From NCBI GenBank assembly GCA_963711725.1, contig CAVQFO010000035.1:1-60125 (forward strand): a stretch of 60,125 nt of DNA. The letters are read 5' to 3'. The notes beneath the pieces were generated by a model. It had not been told where the DNA came from, did not search any database, and saw only the letters and a program-made list of their open reading frames with translations. A program made the position numbers and the translations under genes. Below, one piece after another: positions 11,556 to 19,364 of this stretch (its first letter is position 1; every line of letters starts with the position of its first letter). Source of the DNA: CAVQFO01 sp963711725 (GTDB lineage: Bacteria > Pseudomonadota > Gammaproteobacteria > Nitrococcales > Aquisalimonadaceae).

Positions 11556-12620
11556 ATGACAGCACGCCTGTGGCGACATCGGGTCGCCTTGTTTCTGATT
11601 TCCCTTGCCGTGGCCATCGCGGTTCTTTTGGCCGGCGGCTGCGCAACGACCCTGCGCCAGGACAGAGCGCGCATTTCCGTCACGCCCACCCTGGCTTCCG
11701 ACCACGCCACCATGGCTGACGGCTACCGGCTGCCCGTCACCGTCTGGCGCCCAAGCGGCCCGCCCCGGGCCGTGGTGCTGGCGCTGCATGGGTTCAACGA
11801 CTATCGCCACGCCTTTCAGGGCCTGGGCGGGGACCTGGCCGCCGCCGGCATCGTCACTTATGCCTATGATCAACGCGGTTTTGGCGAGACGGCCGAACGC
11901 GGCATCTGGCCCGGCCGGGAGGTGCTGACCTCCGATGCCCGGACCATGGTCGGCCTGCTCCACCGGCGCTATCCCGATACACCCGTCTATCTTCTGGGCC
12001 ACAGCATGGGCGGCGCCGTGGCCATGACCGCCGTGGCCGGCGATCACGCCGTCAAGGTGGCCGGCACCGTGCTGGTAGCCCCCGCCGTGTGGGCCCGTTC
12101 CACCATGCCCTGGTATCAGCGGCTGGCGCTCTGGGTGGTGGCGCATACCGTTCCCGGCTGGCGGCCGACGGGCGAATCGCTCCACGTTCAACCTTCGGAC
12201 AACGTCCCCATGCTGCGTGCCCTGGGGCGGGACCCACTGGTCATCAAGAAAACCCGAATGGATACCACCCAGGGGCTGGTCAACCTGATGGACGCAGCGC
12301 TTGCCGCGAGCTCCCACCTTCGAGGGCGCGGAATCATCCTCTATGGCGCCCACGATCAGTTGATCCCCCGCAAACCATTCTGCGACATGATCGGCCGGCT
12401 GCCGGACGACGGTGCCGCCTGGGATACCGCGTACTACCCCGACGGCTATCACATGCTCACCCGGGATCTGCACGGCGGGATCGTGAGAAAGGACATTGCG
12501 TCCTGGATTCTGCATCCGGAAGCCGCACTGCCTTCGCAAAACGGTCTGCGCCACGCGGCATGGGCCGACGGCCCGTGCCGGTCCTACCTACCCCGGCAAC
12601 GGCTCGCAACCAACCCCTAG
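11556..12620 (+). CDS. Alpha/beta hydrolase of the monoacylglycerol lipase type, predicted lipoprotein
   Basis: 354 residues. The N-terminus has a charged start, a hydrophobic segment (ALFLISLAVAIAVLL) and a Cys in AGGC (C29), a near-canonical lipobox, so the enzyme is probably membrane-anchored in the periplasm. The Hydrolase_4 fold is shown by the oxyanion motif LHGFND, nucleophile S150 in GHSMGG, an acid in YGAHDQLIP and a histidine in PDGYHML. These support esterase or lysophospholipase activity on lipid substrates; the natural substrate is unknown. The stop shares a CTAG palindrome with the convergent secreted-protein gene. Confidence 0.88.
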   Translation: MTARLWRHRVALFLISLAVAIAVLLAGGCATTLRQDRARISVTPTLASDHATMADGYRLPVTVWRPSGPPRAVVLALHGFNDYRHAFQGLGGDLAAAGIVTYAYDQRGFGETAERGIWPGREVLTSDARTMVGLLHRRYPDTPVYLLGHSMGGAVAMTAVAGDHAVKVAGTVLVAPAVWARSTMPWYQRLALWVVAHTVPGWRPTGESLHVQPSDNVPMLRALGRDPLVIKKTRMDTTQGLVNLMDAALAASSHLRGRGIILYGAHDQLIPRKPFCDMIGRLPDDGAAWDTAYYPDGYHMLTRDLHGGIVRKDIASWILHPEAALPSQNGLRHAAWADGPCRSYLPRQRLATNP

Positions 12621-13003
12621 GGAGCGCCGAGCAGGCGCGCCAAACCGTCGCGGTTCTGTTTAACGGCGTCCAGGGCACCCGGAGTCGCCGCGTCGGCCGC
12701 GCCGCGGCCGTGGAGCGCAAGATAGGCCTGAACGATACGCCGCCCGGTCTGTTCCCAGGAGTTCGCGTCATAGCCGTACGGATAAAGCACGGATTCGTAC
12801 TTCTTCACGAAGGGCAGATAAGCGTCGATCGCCTCGCTGGGATTCGTGATGGACGCGGGTTTCAGCGCACCGTTGGATCGGGCCACCACTTTCCCGGTCG
12901 CGACCACCCAGGCGTTGACGTCTGCGCTGCTGACAGGAGCCGCCGACGCGGTGATGCAAAACAATAGGCCAAGGGAAAGGCACACGGGCCTGAAGAAAGC
13001 CAT
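12617..13003 (-). CDS. Small secreted protein, unknown function
   Basis: 128 residues. A signal peptide (FFRPVCLSLGLLFCITASA) is cut probably after ASA, leaving a mostly helical mature protein of about 108 residues with DVNAWVVATGKVVARSNG and YESVLYPYGYDANSWEQTG. I do not recognise the family and see no catalytic motif. The ATG is well supported by GAGGAGGG upstream on this strand; an in-frame ATG 66 bases further upstream lacks a ribosome site and pushes the signal peptide inward. It is tail-to-tail with the lipase-like gene, their TAG stops overlapping in CTAG. Confidence 0.75.
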   Translation of the reverse strand: MAFFRPVCLSLGLLFCITASAAPVSSADVNAWVVATGKVVARSNGALKPASITNPSEAIDAYLPFVKKYESVLYPYGYDANSWEQTGRRIVQAYLALHGRGAADAATPGALDAVKQNRDGLARLLGAP

Positions 13004-13075
13004 CGTCAACCCTCCTCGCGAGCGGCCACCGAGGCTGAGGAAACCAAGCGGCCGGCTCCAAACAGTCATTGTTTG

Positions 13076-13474
13076 TTATACGAATTCGGTGTCCCGGCGC
13101 TCCCTCAAAAGGGGAACGCCGTACCCACAAAGATACGGCAAGCGGCGTCCGTGCGCCGAGACTACGCGATCTTCGCGCCTCAATCGCCGCTCGACGCTTT
13201 CGACCTTTTCACGCAGTCGCTGTTCCCGATCGGTCCGGGTTCCCACCTTCATGGTGGTGAAAATCCGCGGGGCGCCCATGCGATGAACGGCCTCATGGCA
13301 TCGCTTCACGGCCGCGAACACCTCATCCCACTCGCCTTCGATATTGGTCCCGTAGGCGTGCAGTTCCGTGGTCAGGCCCGCGTCCGCCAGAACCCGTTGG
13401 CACTCGGCCACGTACTCCGACACCGATACGCCCGCGCCCACGGGCACCACGCACAATTCGACTAGCACTTTCAT
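13076..13474 (-). CDS. MTH1187/YqgV family thiamine-binding protein with C-terminal extension
   Basis: 132 residues. The first ~98 match the thiamine-binding MTH1187 (TIGR00106) family: LVELCVVPVG, LHAYGTNIEGEWDEVFAAVK, and MGAPRIFTTMKVGTRTD. These small proteins form tetramers and are thought to bind thiamine or related metabolites. Members usually end soon after the RTD helix, but this one continues for about 34 basic, Arg-rich residues (ending RRDTEFV), so either the stop was lost or a frameshift lies near the 3' end. The ATG has GGAGAGG upstream and overlaps the TGA of the EamA gene by four bases (ATGA), so the transporter and binding protein form one operon. Confidence 0.85.
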   Translation of the reverse strand: MKVLVELCVVPVGAGVSVSEYVAECQRVLADAGLTTELHAYGTNIEGEWDEVFAAVKRCHEAVHRMGAPRIFTTMKVGTRTDREQRLREKVESVERRLRREDRVVSAHGRRLPYLCGYGVPLLRERRDTEFV

Positions 13475-14409
13475 GATGGCCTCTCCGCTGTTGCGGCGGA
13501 ATTCGCGGTCCGCTTCCCGGTTCGCCTGCCCGCCCTCAAACCCAGATAGGAATGCACCGCAAGTGTCGTGACGATCAGCGCGCCGCCGGCCCAGGTCGAC
13601 TCCGGCGGCCGCTCTCCCATCGCCAGCCAAACCCACAGCGGCCCGAGGAACGTCTCCACCAGCATCCACAGGCTCACTTCCGGCGCCGGAAGGTAACGAG
13701 GGCCAATGGCCAACAGGGCCATCGCCACCGGCATCTGTACCAGACCCATCACCGCCAGCACCTCGTAGCTGGCGGCGTCCAGCGAAAACGGAGCGGCCAC
13801 AGGCACCGCCAAAAGCCCGGCAACCACTCCACTTGCGGCGATCATCCCTGTTCTGGGGATGTGCGGCCGCAGGCGCAATACGGTCAGGGCCGCAGCCAAC
13901 ACAATCGAAGCGCCCAAGGCACATAGATCGCCCAGCAGGGAATCCCGCACGGGAGCGCCTCCAAATACCACCACCACCCCAACAAGCACGGCACACACCG
14001 CCACCCAGGTTCGTCGCGGCAGCCGCTCCGAAAGGAACACGCGGCTGAACACCGCGGCGAACAAGGGCGAGGACGCCAGAATTACCACCACGCTGGACAC
14101 CTGAGTGAAGCTCACGGCCATGACGAACAAGACCGTGTCAACACCGAATAGCAGTGCGGCCGCCGGCGCCATCCAGCCCCCACCGGGTGCTCTAAGCCCC
14201 CGCCAGCCATGCCGGAGCACGGTCACCACGCCCAGGGACAACGCAATCAGCAGACCCCGCCAGAACACCACGTTCCATGGATCGGTCGCCGCCAGGCGGA
14301 CCAGCAGAGCGTCGAAGCTGAGCACGAACACCCCAACCCCCACGAACGTCATTCCCCGCCCCCGATCGCCCACGTCTGCTCCGTCGGTTGATGCACAAAG
14401 GGATTTCAT
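13471..14409 (-). CDS. EamA/DMT-family transporter
   Basis: 312 residues with about ten hydrophobic helices in two similar halves, the EamA duplication. Examples are VGVFVLSFDALLVRL, WRGLLIALSLGVVTVL and VLVGVVVVFGGAPV in the first half and VLAVMGLVQMPVAMALLAIG in the second. DMT transporters move small metabolites across the inner membrane. The coupled downstream gene encodes a thiamine-binding protein, hinting at a thiamine-related or other vitamin substrate, but this is only context. The start at 14409 (MKSLCAS) is preferred to an upstream in-frame ATG at 14445; a start at MTFVG is also possible. Confidence 0.85.
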   Translation of the reverse strand: MKSLCASTDGADVGDRGRGMTFVGVGVFVLSFDALLVRLAATDPWNVVFWRGLLIALSLGVVTVLRHGWRGLRAPGGGWMAPAAALLFGVDTVLFVMAVSFTQVSSVVVILASSPLFAAVFSRVFLSERLPRRTWVAVCAVLVGVVVVFGGAPVRDSLLGDLCALGASIVLAAALTVLRLRPHIPRTGMIAASGVVAGLLAVPVAAPFSLDAASYEVLAVMGLVQMPVAMALLAIGPRYLPAPEVSLWMLVETFLGPLWVWLAMGERPPESTWAGGALIVTTLAVHSYLGLRAGRRTGKRTANSAATAERPS

Positions 14410-14526
14410 CTTACAGCCGTTCAGCGCCACGTCGACACGCCCCACGGCCGCAATTTGCCTTTGCCGAGAAGAACGCGGTTAAATACGGCCCCTTTCCCGG
14501 GCACACAGCCGCTTGACGCAGAGAAC

Positions 14527-15765
14527 ATGCAGCCAAACCGAATCCTGATCCACTACGCCGAAATCGTTCTGAAGGGCCGCAACCGCAGGGACTTCGAACG
14601 CGCCCTGCGCGACAACATCCGCCACCGCCTGGGTGGACTGGGCTTGCGATGGGCCGTCAATCAGGGGCATCACCGCATCTACATTGAGGTGCCGGCCGAA
14701 TCGGGCCAGGCCCTGGAGTCTGCGGTGGAGGCCCTGCGGGAGGTTGCCGGAATCGCCAACATCAATCCGGCCGTGTGGTTCCCCAGCCATGAGCTGGGTG
14801 ACAGCCCTGCGGAACTGGATCTGGCTCCGGTTCACGAAGCCATGCTGGAGCTCGCGCGTCGACACTATCGACCGGACGCCACCTTCGCCGTGCGCGTCAA
14901 CCGGGCCGACAAGCGCTATCCGGTGCGCTCCGACCAGCTGGGGCGGGAGCTGGGATCCACCATCATTCTCAATTCGGATTGGGAAAAGGTGAACCTCACC
15001 CGCCCGGATCAGGCCTTCTATCTGGATATCTACGCCGAGGGCTGCTACTGCTACGCCGCCAAGATACGCGGACTGGGCGGTCTGCCCAGCGGCTGCGCCG
15101 GGCGTGTGATCAGCCTTCTGTCAGGGGGCATCGATTCGCCCGTGGCCGCCCAGATGATGGCCAAGCGGGGCTGCAGCGTGGACTTCGTCCACCTCACGGC
15201 GTCCCAAAGCCAGCAGCATCAGGCCGCCAATGGCGTGGTGGGGCAACTGGCGCGCCAACTGAGCCGCTATACGCTGCGCTCCCGCCTGTACCTGATCCCG
15301 TACACCCACTTCGATCTGGCTCTGATGGGACACAACACCGGCTACGACCTGGTCCTGTTCCGGCGTTTCATGTTCCGGACCGCCGAAGTGCTGGCCAACA
15401 AGATCCGCGCCCAGGCCCTGGTCACCGGCGACAGTCTGGGCCAGGTCGCGTCCCAGACCCTGGAGAATCTGGTGAGCAGCTCCCGGGCACTGGAAATGCC
15501 CATCCTGCGACCGCTGGTGGGCCTGGACAAGCTGGAGATCACCGAGCGGGCGCGGGCCATCGGCACGTACGATTTGTCCATCCAACCCTATAAGGATTGC
15601 TGCGCGCTGCTCAGCGACAATCCACGCACGCGCTCGCGGCACGCCCACCTGGAAGAGCTGGAAAGGGAAGCATTCGGGAACTACGAAGAGTTGATCGAGC
15701 GCACCCTGGCCGACGCGGTATGCCTGGAATTCGACTGCGGGGAGTTGGTCGCGGGCGGCGATTGA
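14527..15765 (+). CDS. thiI: tRNA 4-thiouridine synthetase ThiI, short form without rhodanese domain
   Basis: 412 residues. An N-terminal ferredoxin-like plus THUMP region (RILIHYAEIVLKGRNRRDFE, FAVRVNRADKRYP) precedes a PP-loop ATPase domain with SLLSGGIDSPVAAQMMAKRG, then GDSLGQVASQTLENL, which is diagnostic of ThiI. ThiI adenylates U8 of tRNA for thiolation and in some bacteria also feeds sulfur into thiamine thiazole synthesis. Enterobacterial ThiI is about 480 residues and carries a C-terminal rhodanese domain with the sulfur-carrying Cys; this protein stops before it, although the DCC segment before that region is present. The ATG is preceded by GCAGAGA. Confidence 0.93.
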   Translation: MQPNRILIHYAEIVLKGRNRRDFERALRDNIRHRLGGLGLRWAVNQGHHRIYIEVPAESGQALESAVEALREVAGIANINPAVWFPSHELGDSPAELDLAPVHEAMLELARRHYRPDATFAVRVNRADKRYPVRSDQLGRELGSTIILNSDWEKVNLTRPDQAFYLDIYAEGCYCYAAKIRGLGGLPSGCAGRVISLLSGGIDSPVAAQMMAKRGCSVDFVHLTASQSQQHQAANGVVGQLARQLSRYTLRSRLYLIPYTHFDLALMGHNTGYDLVLFRRFMFRTAEVLANKIRAQALVTGDSLGQVASQTLENLVSSSRALEMPILRPLVGLDKLEITERARAIGTYDLSIQPYKDCCALLSDNPRTRSRHAHLEELEREAFGNYEELIERTLADAVCLEFDCGELVAGGD

Positions 15766-15775
15766 TTGCCGAGGC

Positions 15776-16192
15776 TCATCCGGCCCGTTCGGCCGCCTTC
15801 CGGTAGTACTTGTCCAACGCTTCCTGGATCTTGACGCCTTGATAGGGCTTCACCACGAAGGCATCGGCCCCACAGCTCATGGCTTTGCGGATGTTCTCGA
15901 TGGTGCCCTCGGCGCTGACGATGACCGCAAAGGTCTCCGGATACGCCTTTCGCAGCTCCTGCAACACGTCCAACCCATCCTTGTGCGGCATGTTGATATC
16001 GAGAAAGGCGATATGCGGCCGGGGAATCGATTCGAATTCCCGCAGGGCCTGATCACCGTCGGCGGCCTCGACGATGGTGTTGTGCCCCAGGCTGCGCAAT
16101 ACCGATCTCAGCAGGTCCCGCATCAGCGACACGTCGTCGGCGACAAGTATTCGGGTGCGATCAGGGTCCGCCTTTGTTCTTATGGTATTCAT
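15776..16192 (-). CDS. Single-domain response regulator (CheY-like)
   Basis: 138 residues forming one receiver domain with no output domain. The acid pair D19-D20 (VADD), phospho-acceptor D65 (AFLDINMP), the switch Ser in VIVSAEG and Lys in VVKPY are all present, so it should be phosphorylatable. It lies 136 bases downstream of the hybrid kinase gene on the same strand and is a natural phosphorelay partner for the Hpt domains of the two kinases upstream. It ends a few bases from the convergent thiI gene. Confidence 0.92.
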   Translation of the reverse strand: MNTIRTKADPDRTRILVADDVSLMRDLLRSVLRSLGHNTIVEAADGDQALREFESIPRPHIAFLDINMPHKDGLDVLQELRKAYPETFAVIVSAEGTIENIRKAMSCGADAFVVKPYQGVKIQEALDKYYRKAAERAG

Positions 16193-16328
16193 GGGCCCAG
16201 GATAACTCCGTGTTCAGCAGGAATGATCCCGATTAGACATCCTGCGCGGTGGAACGATCAATATTGGAAGCGCTGAGATGTTGACCCATTCACACGACGA
16301 CGTGGATTCGGGGGGCGTCTCGCTGCCT

Positions 16329-19091
16329 CTAACCGGCCGTTAGCGTGGCGCAGAGACGCGCCAGACGCTCGATAGCGAGCTGGGCACGGTCCGTCGGAGC
16401 CTCGGCGACCAGGGTTTCGATCTCCGCCGCCGCATCACTGACCTCCGGGAAACCGAAACTTCCCGCAGTGCCCCGCAATTTGTGCGCCTCAAGGGCCAGC
16501 GCGGGCCAGTCGGCGCGGATCAGCGCTGCCCGAATATCGCTCACCGAATCCGGGAGGCCGGACAGGAACCGCTGCACGAGCAGAGTCATGTCCACCGGCA
16601 CCACGGCGGGCGCCGCCGTATCCTCTGCGGCCGGGAGAAACCGCGCAAGCATGGCATCGAAACGCCTGCAATCAATGGGCTTGCTCAGGCAATCGTCAAA
16701 ACCCGCAGCACGATACCGCTGCGCGTCCTCGGCATTAATATTGGCCGTTACCGCCACGATGGGTGCGGAAAATCCCGCTTCGCGAAGCATGGCCGTCGCT
16801 TCCAGGCCGTTGAGCCGGGGCATCTGAATATCCATGAGCACCAGGTCGAAATCCGTCGCCAGTCCCGACTCGACGGCCTTTTCGCCATCGTCGACCACGG
16901 TGGCCTCGGCACCGGTGCTCTCGATCAGCGAGCGCAGCAACAGCTGGTTGTCCTCCCCGTCCTCGGCCACCAACACTCGGCCCCGCAGATGCGGGCGCTC
17001 GGCGCTCTCCAGGGGAGCGGAACGGGGCGCGCGCTCTTCCGGAGTGGTCGCCAGGGGAACCCCGGTGAGATCCCCCGTGGGAATTCTCAGTTCGAACACG
17101 CTGCCCCCGCCCTGCCCCTCGGAGACCGCCAGCATGCCCCCCATGGCCTCCACCAAGGCCTTGGTCAACGAAAGCCCCAATCCGGCACCTCCGTGCTGTG
17201 CTTCCGGCAGCCCGTCGCCGCGCTCGAAGGGTTGGACCAGGCGGCTGAAACGCTCGGGGGTCATGCCTGCTCCCGTGTCGCGGACACGCACGGTCAACAG
17301 GCAGGCCTCGGGATCGCAGGCAGCGGACACCTCCACCCCACCCTGAGCGGTAAACTTCACGGCGTTGTGGCACAGATTGAAAAGAGCCTGGCGAATGCGG
17401 CGTTCATCGCCCGTGGCCCACAACGGCACGGGCGCCGTGAACACCAGCTTGAACCAAAGCCCCTTCTCACGGGCCAGGGCTCCCATGGCCGATTCCACGT
17501 CGGTCAGCACGTCGGGCGGCGAGTATAGTTCCCGGCGCAGTTCCATCTCCCCAACGTCGAGATGCGCCATGTCCAGGCAATCGTTGATCAGATCCAGCAG
17601 CCTGCGGCCATTGCGCCGACACCCTTCCGCCACGAAGGCCGGATCGTGCTTCTCGCCCCGGAGCACGGCATCGGCATTACCCAATATGGCCGTGAGCGGA
17701 GTGCGCATCTCGTGGCTGATGGTGGAGAGAAATCGCTCCTTGGCGTGAAGCCCGGCGCGCGCCTGCTCCAGGGCCCGGTCGAGCTCCTGCTTCGCTTCCT
17801 CCAGTTCGGCGTTCGCCGCCTCCAACGCGGCCTTCAGGCGCTTTTCCTCCGCCAGGCGAAGCTGGAGTTCAGCGGTGCGGGAGCGCACACGATCTTCCAG
17901 CAAGCGGCTGTGCTTCTCCAACTGGCGGTGGGAATCCCGCAATTGTTCGGTGGTTTGGGCCAGTTCACCGTAGAGCCGCGCGTTTTCATCCGCCACCTCC
18001 CGCTGCTGGCTGTATAGACAGGCATTGGCGATGGCCGAACCGATGAAACCGCTGGCCAGTTCCAGCAGTTCCCGGTCCAGGTCGTCCAGGTCCAGGGGCT
18101 CGGTCAGGGTGATCAGCCACAACACTCCCACCGGCGTATCCTTCTCCCGGATGGGAAAGATCAACAGGGTGCGCGGCGTACCCATGGCGTCCAGCGAACG
18201 GCGATCCAGCGGCGACATGGGCAGATGACGGACGCCGCGCACGTCCCTAAACAAAGCACGGGCATTTTGAGAGAACACCATGGGCGTGGCGCCGTCGGCG
18301 GGATTCAGGGAATAGCTGTTGGCCTCGTACAGAGCCCAGACCCGCGCCCGCACCGAATCAAAGCGGGGATCGGACGCATGCAGGGAACGCAGCCGCAATT
18401 CGTCTTCCTCCCGCAGGACGATGCCCACCAGATCCACGCCATACCGGCGGATGAATTCCGCCGCAATCCGATCGTAGATTTCCTGGACGGATGTCAGGGC
18501 GTTGATCTCGTTGATGAAACTAAGGAAATCCTGGTGACGGCCCAGCAGCCGTTCGACATTCGATTCCCGCCACAAGAGCTCACGCATGCGCACGGCGTTG
18601 GTCAACGGCTGCCCGAACAGGGACCCGATCGCCCTCAAGGTGTCCAAGGTGTCGGGCGCGATGGCGCCGACCTGGGTAAACAGCAGCAGCGTTCCCGCGC
18701 AGTCACCGTTCCGGCCCAGGGGGATCACGGCGATTTCCTCGGCCCGCCAACGTTCAAAGCCGACGCGGGTGGAGTCCGGCAATTGGTCCATGGCGTCGCG
18801 CAGGGCATGCAGGACCTCACCGGTCACACAGGCCTTGGCCGCCAGGTCCTCGCCTTCCAGGGGGATCGGGAAGTCCTTGTAGATACCGCCCATGGCGTCG
18901 AAGGCTCGCGGCATATGAGCCCGCTCGCATCTCAGCTCGCGGCGCTGGACGTCGGCGAGCAAGATCAGGTAGCCGTCAAAACCCCCAACCCGGTCGATTT
19001 CCGCACCCAGCAACCCCAGCAGTTCCTCCAGGTCCGCAACGGCGGCAATGGCTTCGAGAAGGCGCAAGCGACGTTCGGCGGTCAATGCCAT
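16329..19091 (-). CDS. Hybrid sensor histidine kinase: GAF-GAF-like, HisKA, HATPase, REC, Hpt
   Basis: 920 residues, cytoplasmic (no clear membrane segment). In order: GAF-like domain (about 10-165), second GAF-like domain (about 190-355), coiled coil with Glu/Arg-rich heptads (about 365-445), HisKA with phospho-accepting H460 in TISHEMRTP, and HATPase with N box LCHNAVKFT, G1 DTGAGM and G2 GGAGLGLS. These are followed by a receiver with D754 in LMDIQMP and an Hpt domain with H870 in AHKLRGTAGSFGF. Every catalytic residue of a four-step phosphorelay is present. I chose the ATG beginning MALTAERR; a TTG 39 bases upstream is possible. Its neighbours are a lone receiver downstream and a degenerate paralogue upstream, all on one strand. 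Confidence 0.92.
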   Translation of the reverse strand: MALTAERRLRLLEAIAAVADLEELLGLLGAEIDRVGGFDGYLILLADVQRRELRCERAHMPRAFDAMGGIYKDFPIPLEGEDLAAKACVTGEVLHALRDAMDQLPDSTRVGFERWRAEEIAVIPLGRNGDCAGTLLLFTQVGAIAPDTLDTLRAIGSLFGQPLTNAVRMRELLWRESNVERLLGRHQDFLSFINEINALTSVQEIYDRIAAEFIRRYGVDLVGIVLREEDELRLRSLHASDPRFDSVRARVWALYEANSYSLNPADGATPMVFSQNARALFRDVRGVRHLPMSPLDRRSLDAMGTPRTLLIFPIREKDTPVGVLWLITLTEPLDLDDLDRELLELASGFIGSAIANACLYSQQREVADENARLYGELAQTTEQLRDSHRQLEKHSRLLEDRVRSRTAELQLRLAEEKRLKAALEAANAELEEAKQELDRALEQARAGLHAKERFLSTISHEMRTPLTAILGNADAVLRGEKHDPAFVAEGCRRNGRRLLDLINDCLDMAHLDVGEMELRRELYSPPDVLTDVESAMGALAREKGLWFKLVFTAPVPLWATGDERRIRQALFNLCHNAVKFTAQGGVEVSAACDPEACLLTVRVRDTGAGMTPERFSRLVQPFERGDGLPEAQHGGAGLGLSLTKALVEAMGGMLAVSEGQGGGSVFELRIPTGDLTGVPLATTPEERAPRSAPLESAERPHLRGRVLVAEDGEDNQLLLRSLIESTGAEATVVDDGEKAVESGLATDFDLVLMDIQMPRLNGLEATAMLREAGFSAPIVAVTANINAEDAQRYRAAGFDDCLSKPIDCRRFDAMLARFLPAAEDTAAPAVVPVDMTLLVQRFLSGLPDSVSDIRAALIRADWPALALEAHKLRGTAGSFGFPEVSDAAAEIETLVAEAPTDRAQLAIERLARLCATLTAG

Positions 19092-19364
19092 GGTCAGGCC
19101 GCGGGCCAGCCCCAGAGGAGCGCGAGACAATCAATGAACGGGTTGAGGGGGAACGGAGATGGGACGGAGCCGCCTGATGGGCAGAAGTCGTTCATCGGGT
19201 CATGCTCCCAATTCGAAACGGCGAATCTGGCGACCCGATCGTCCCTGACCGACTGTTTTTGTCCTTGGAGGGCGCCAGCGCCAAGCGGATAGAATCTCCC
19301 TCGCTGAAATTTCTAACCCAACTCCGCCCATATGCCAAGCTTTTGAGCAGCCATCGGCGTCTCC

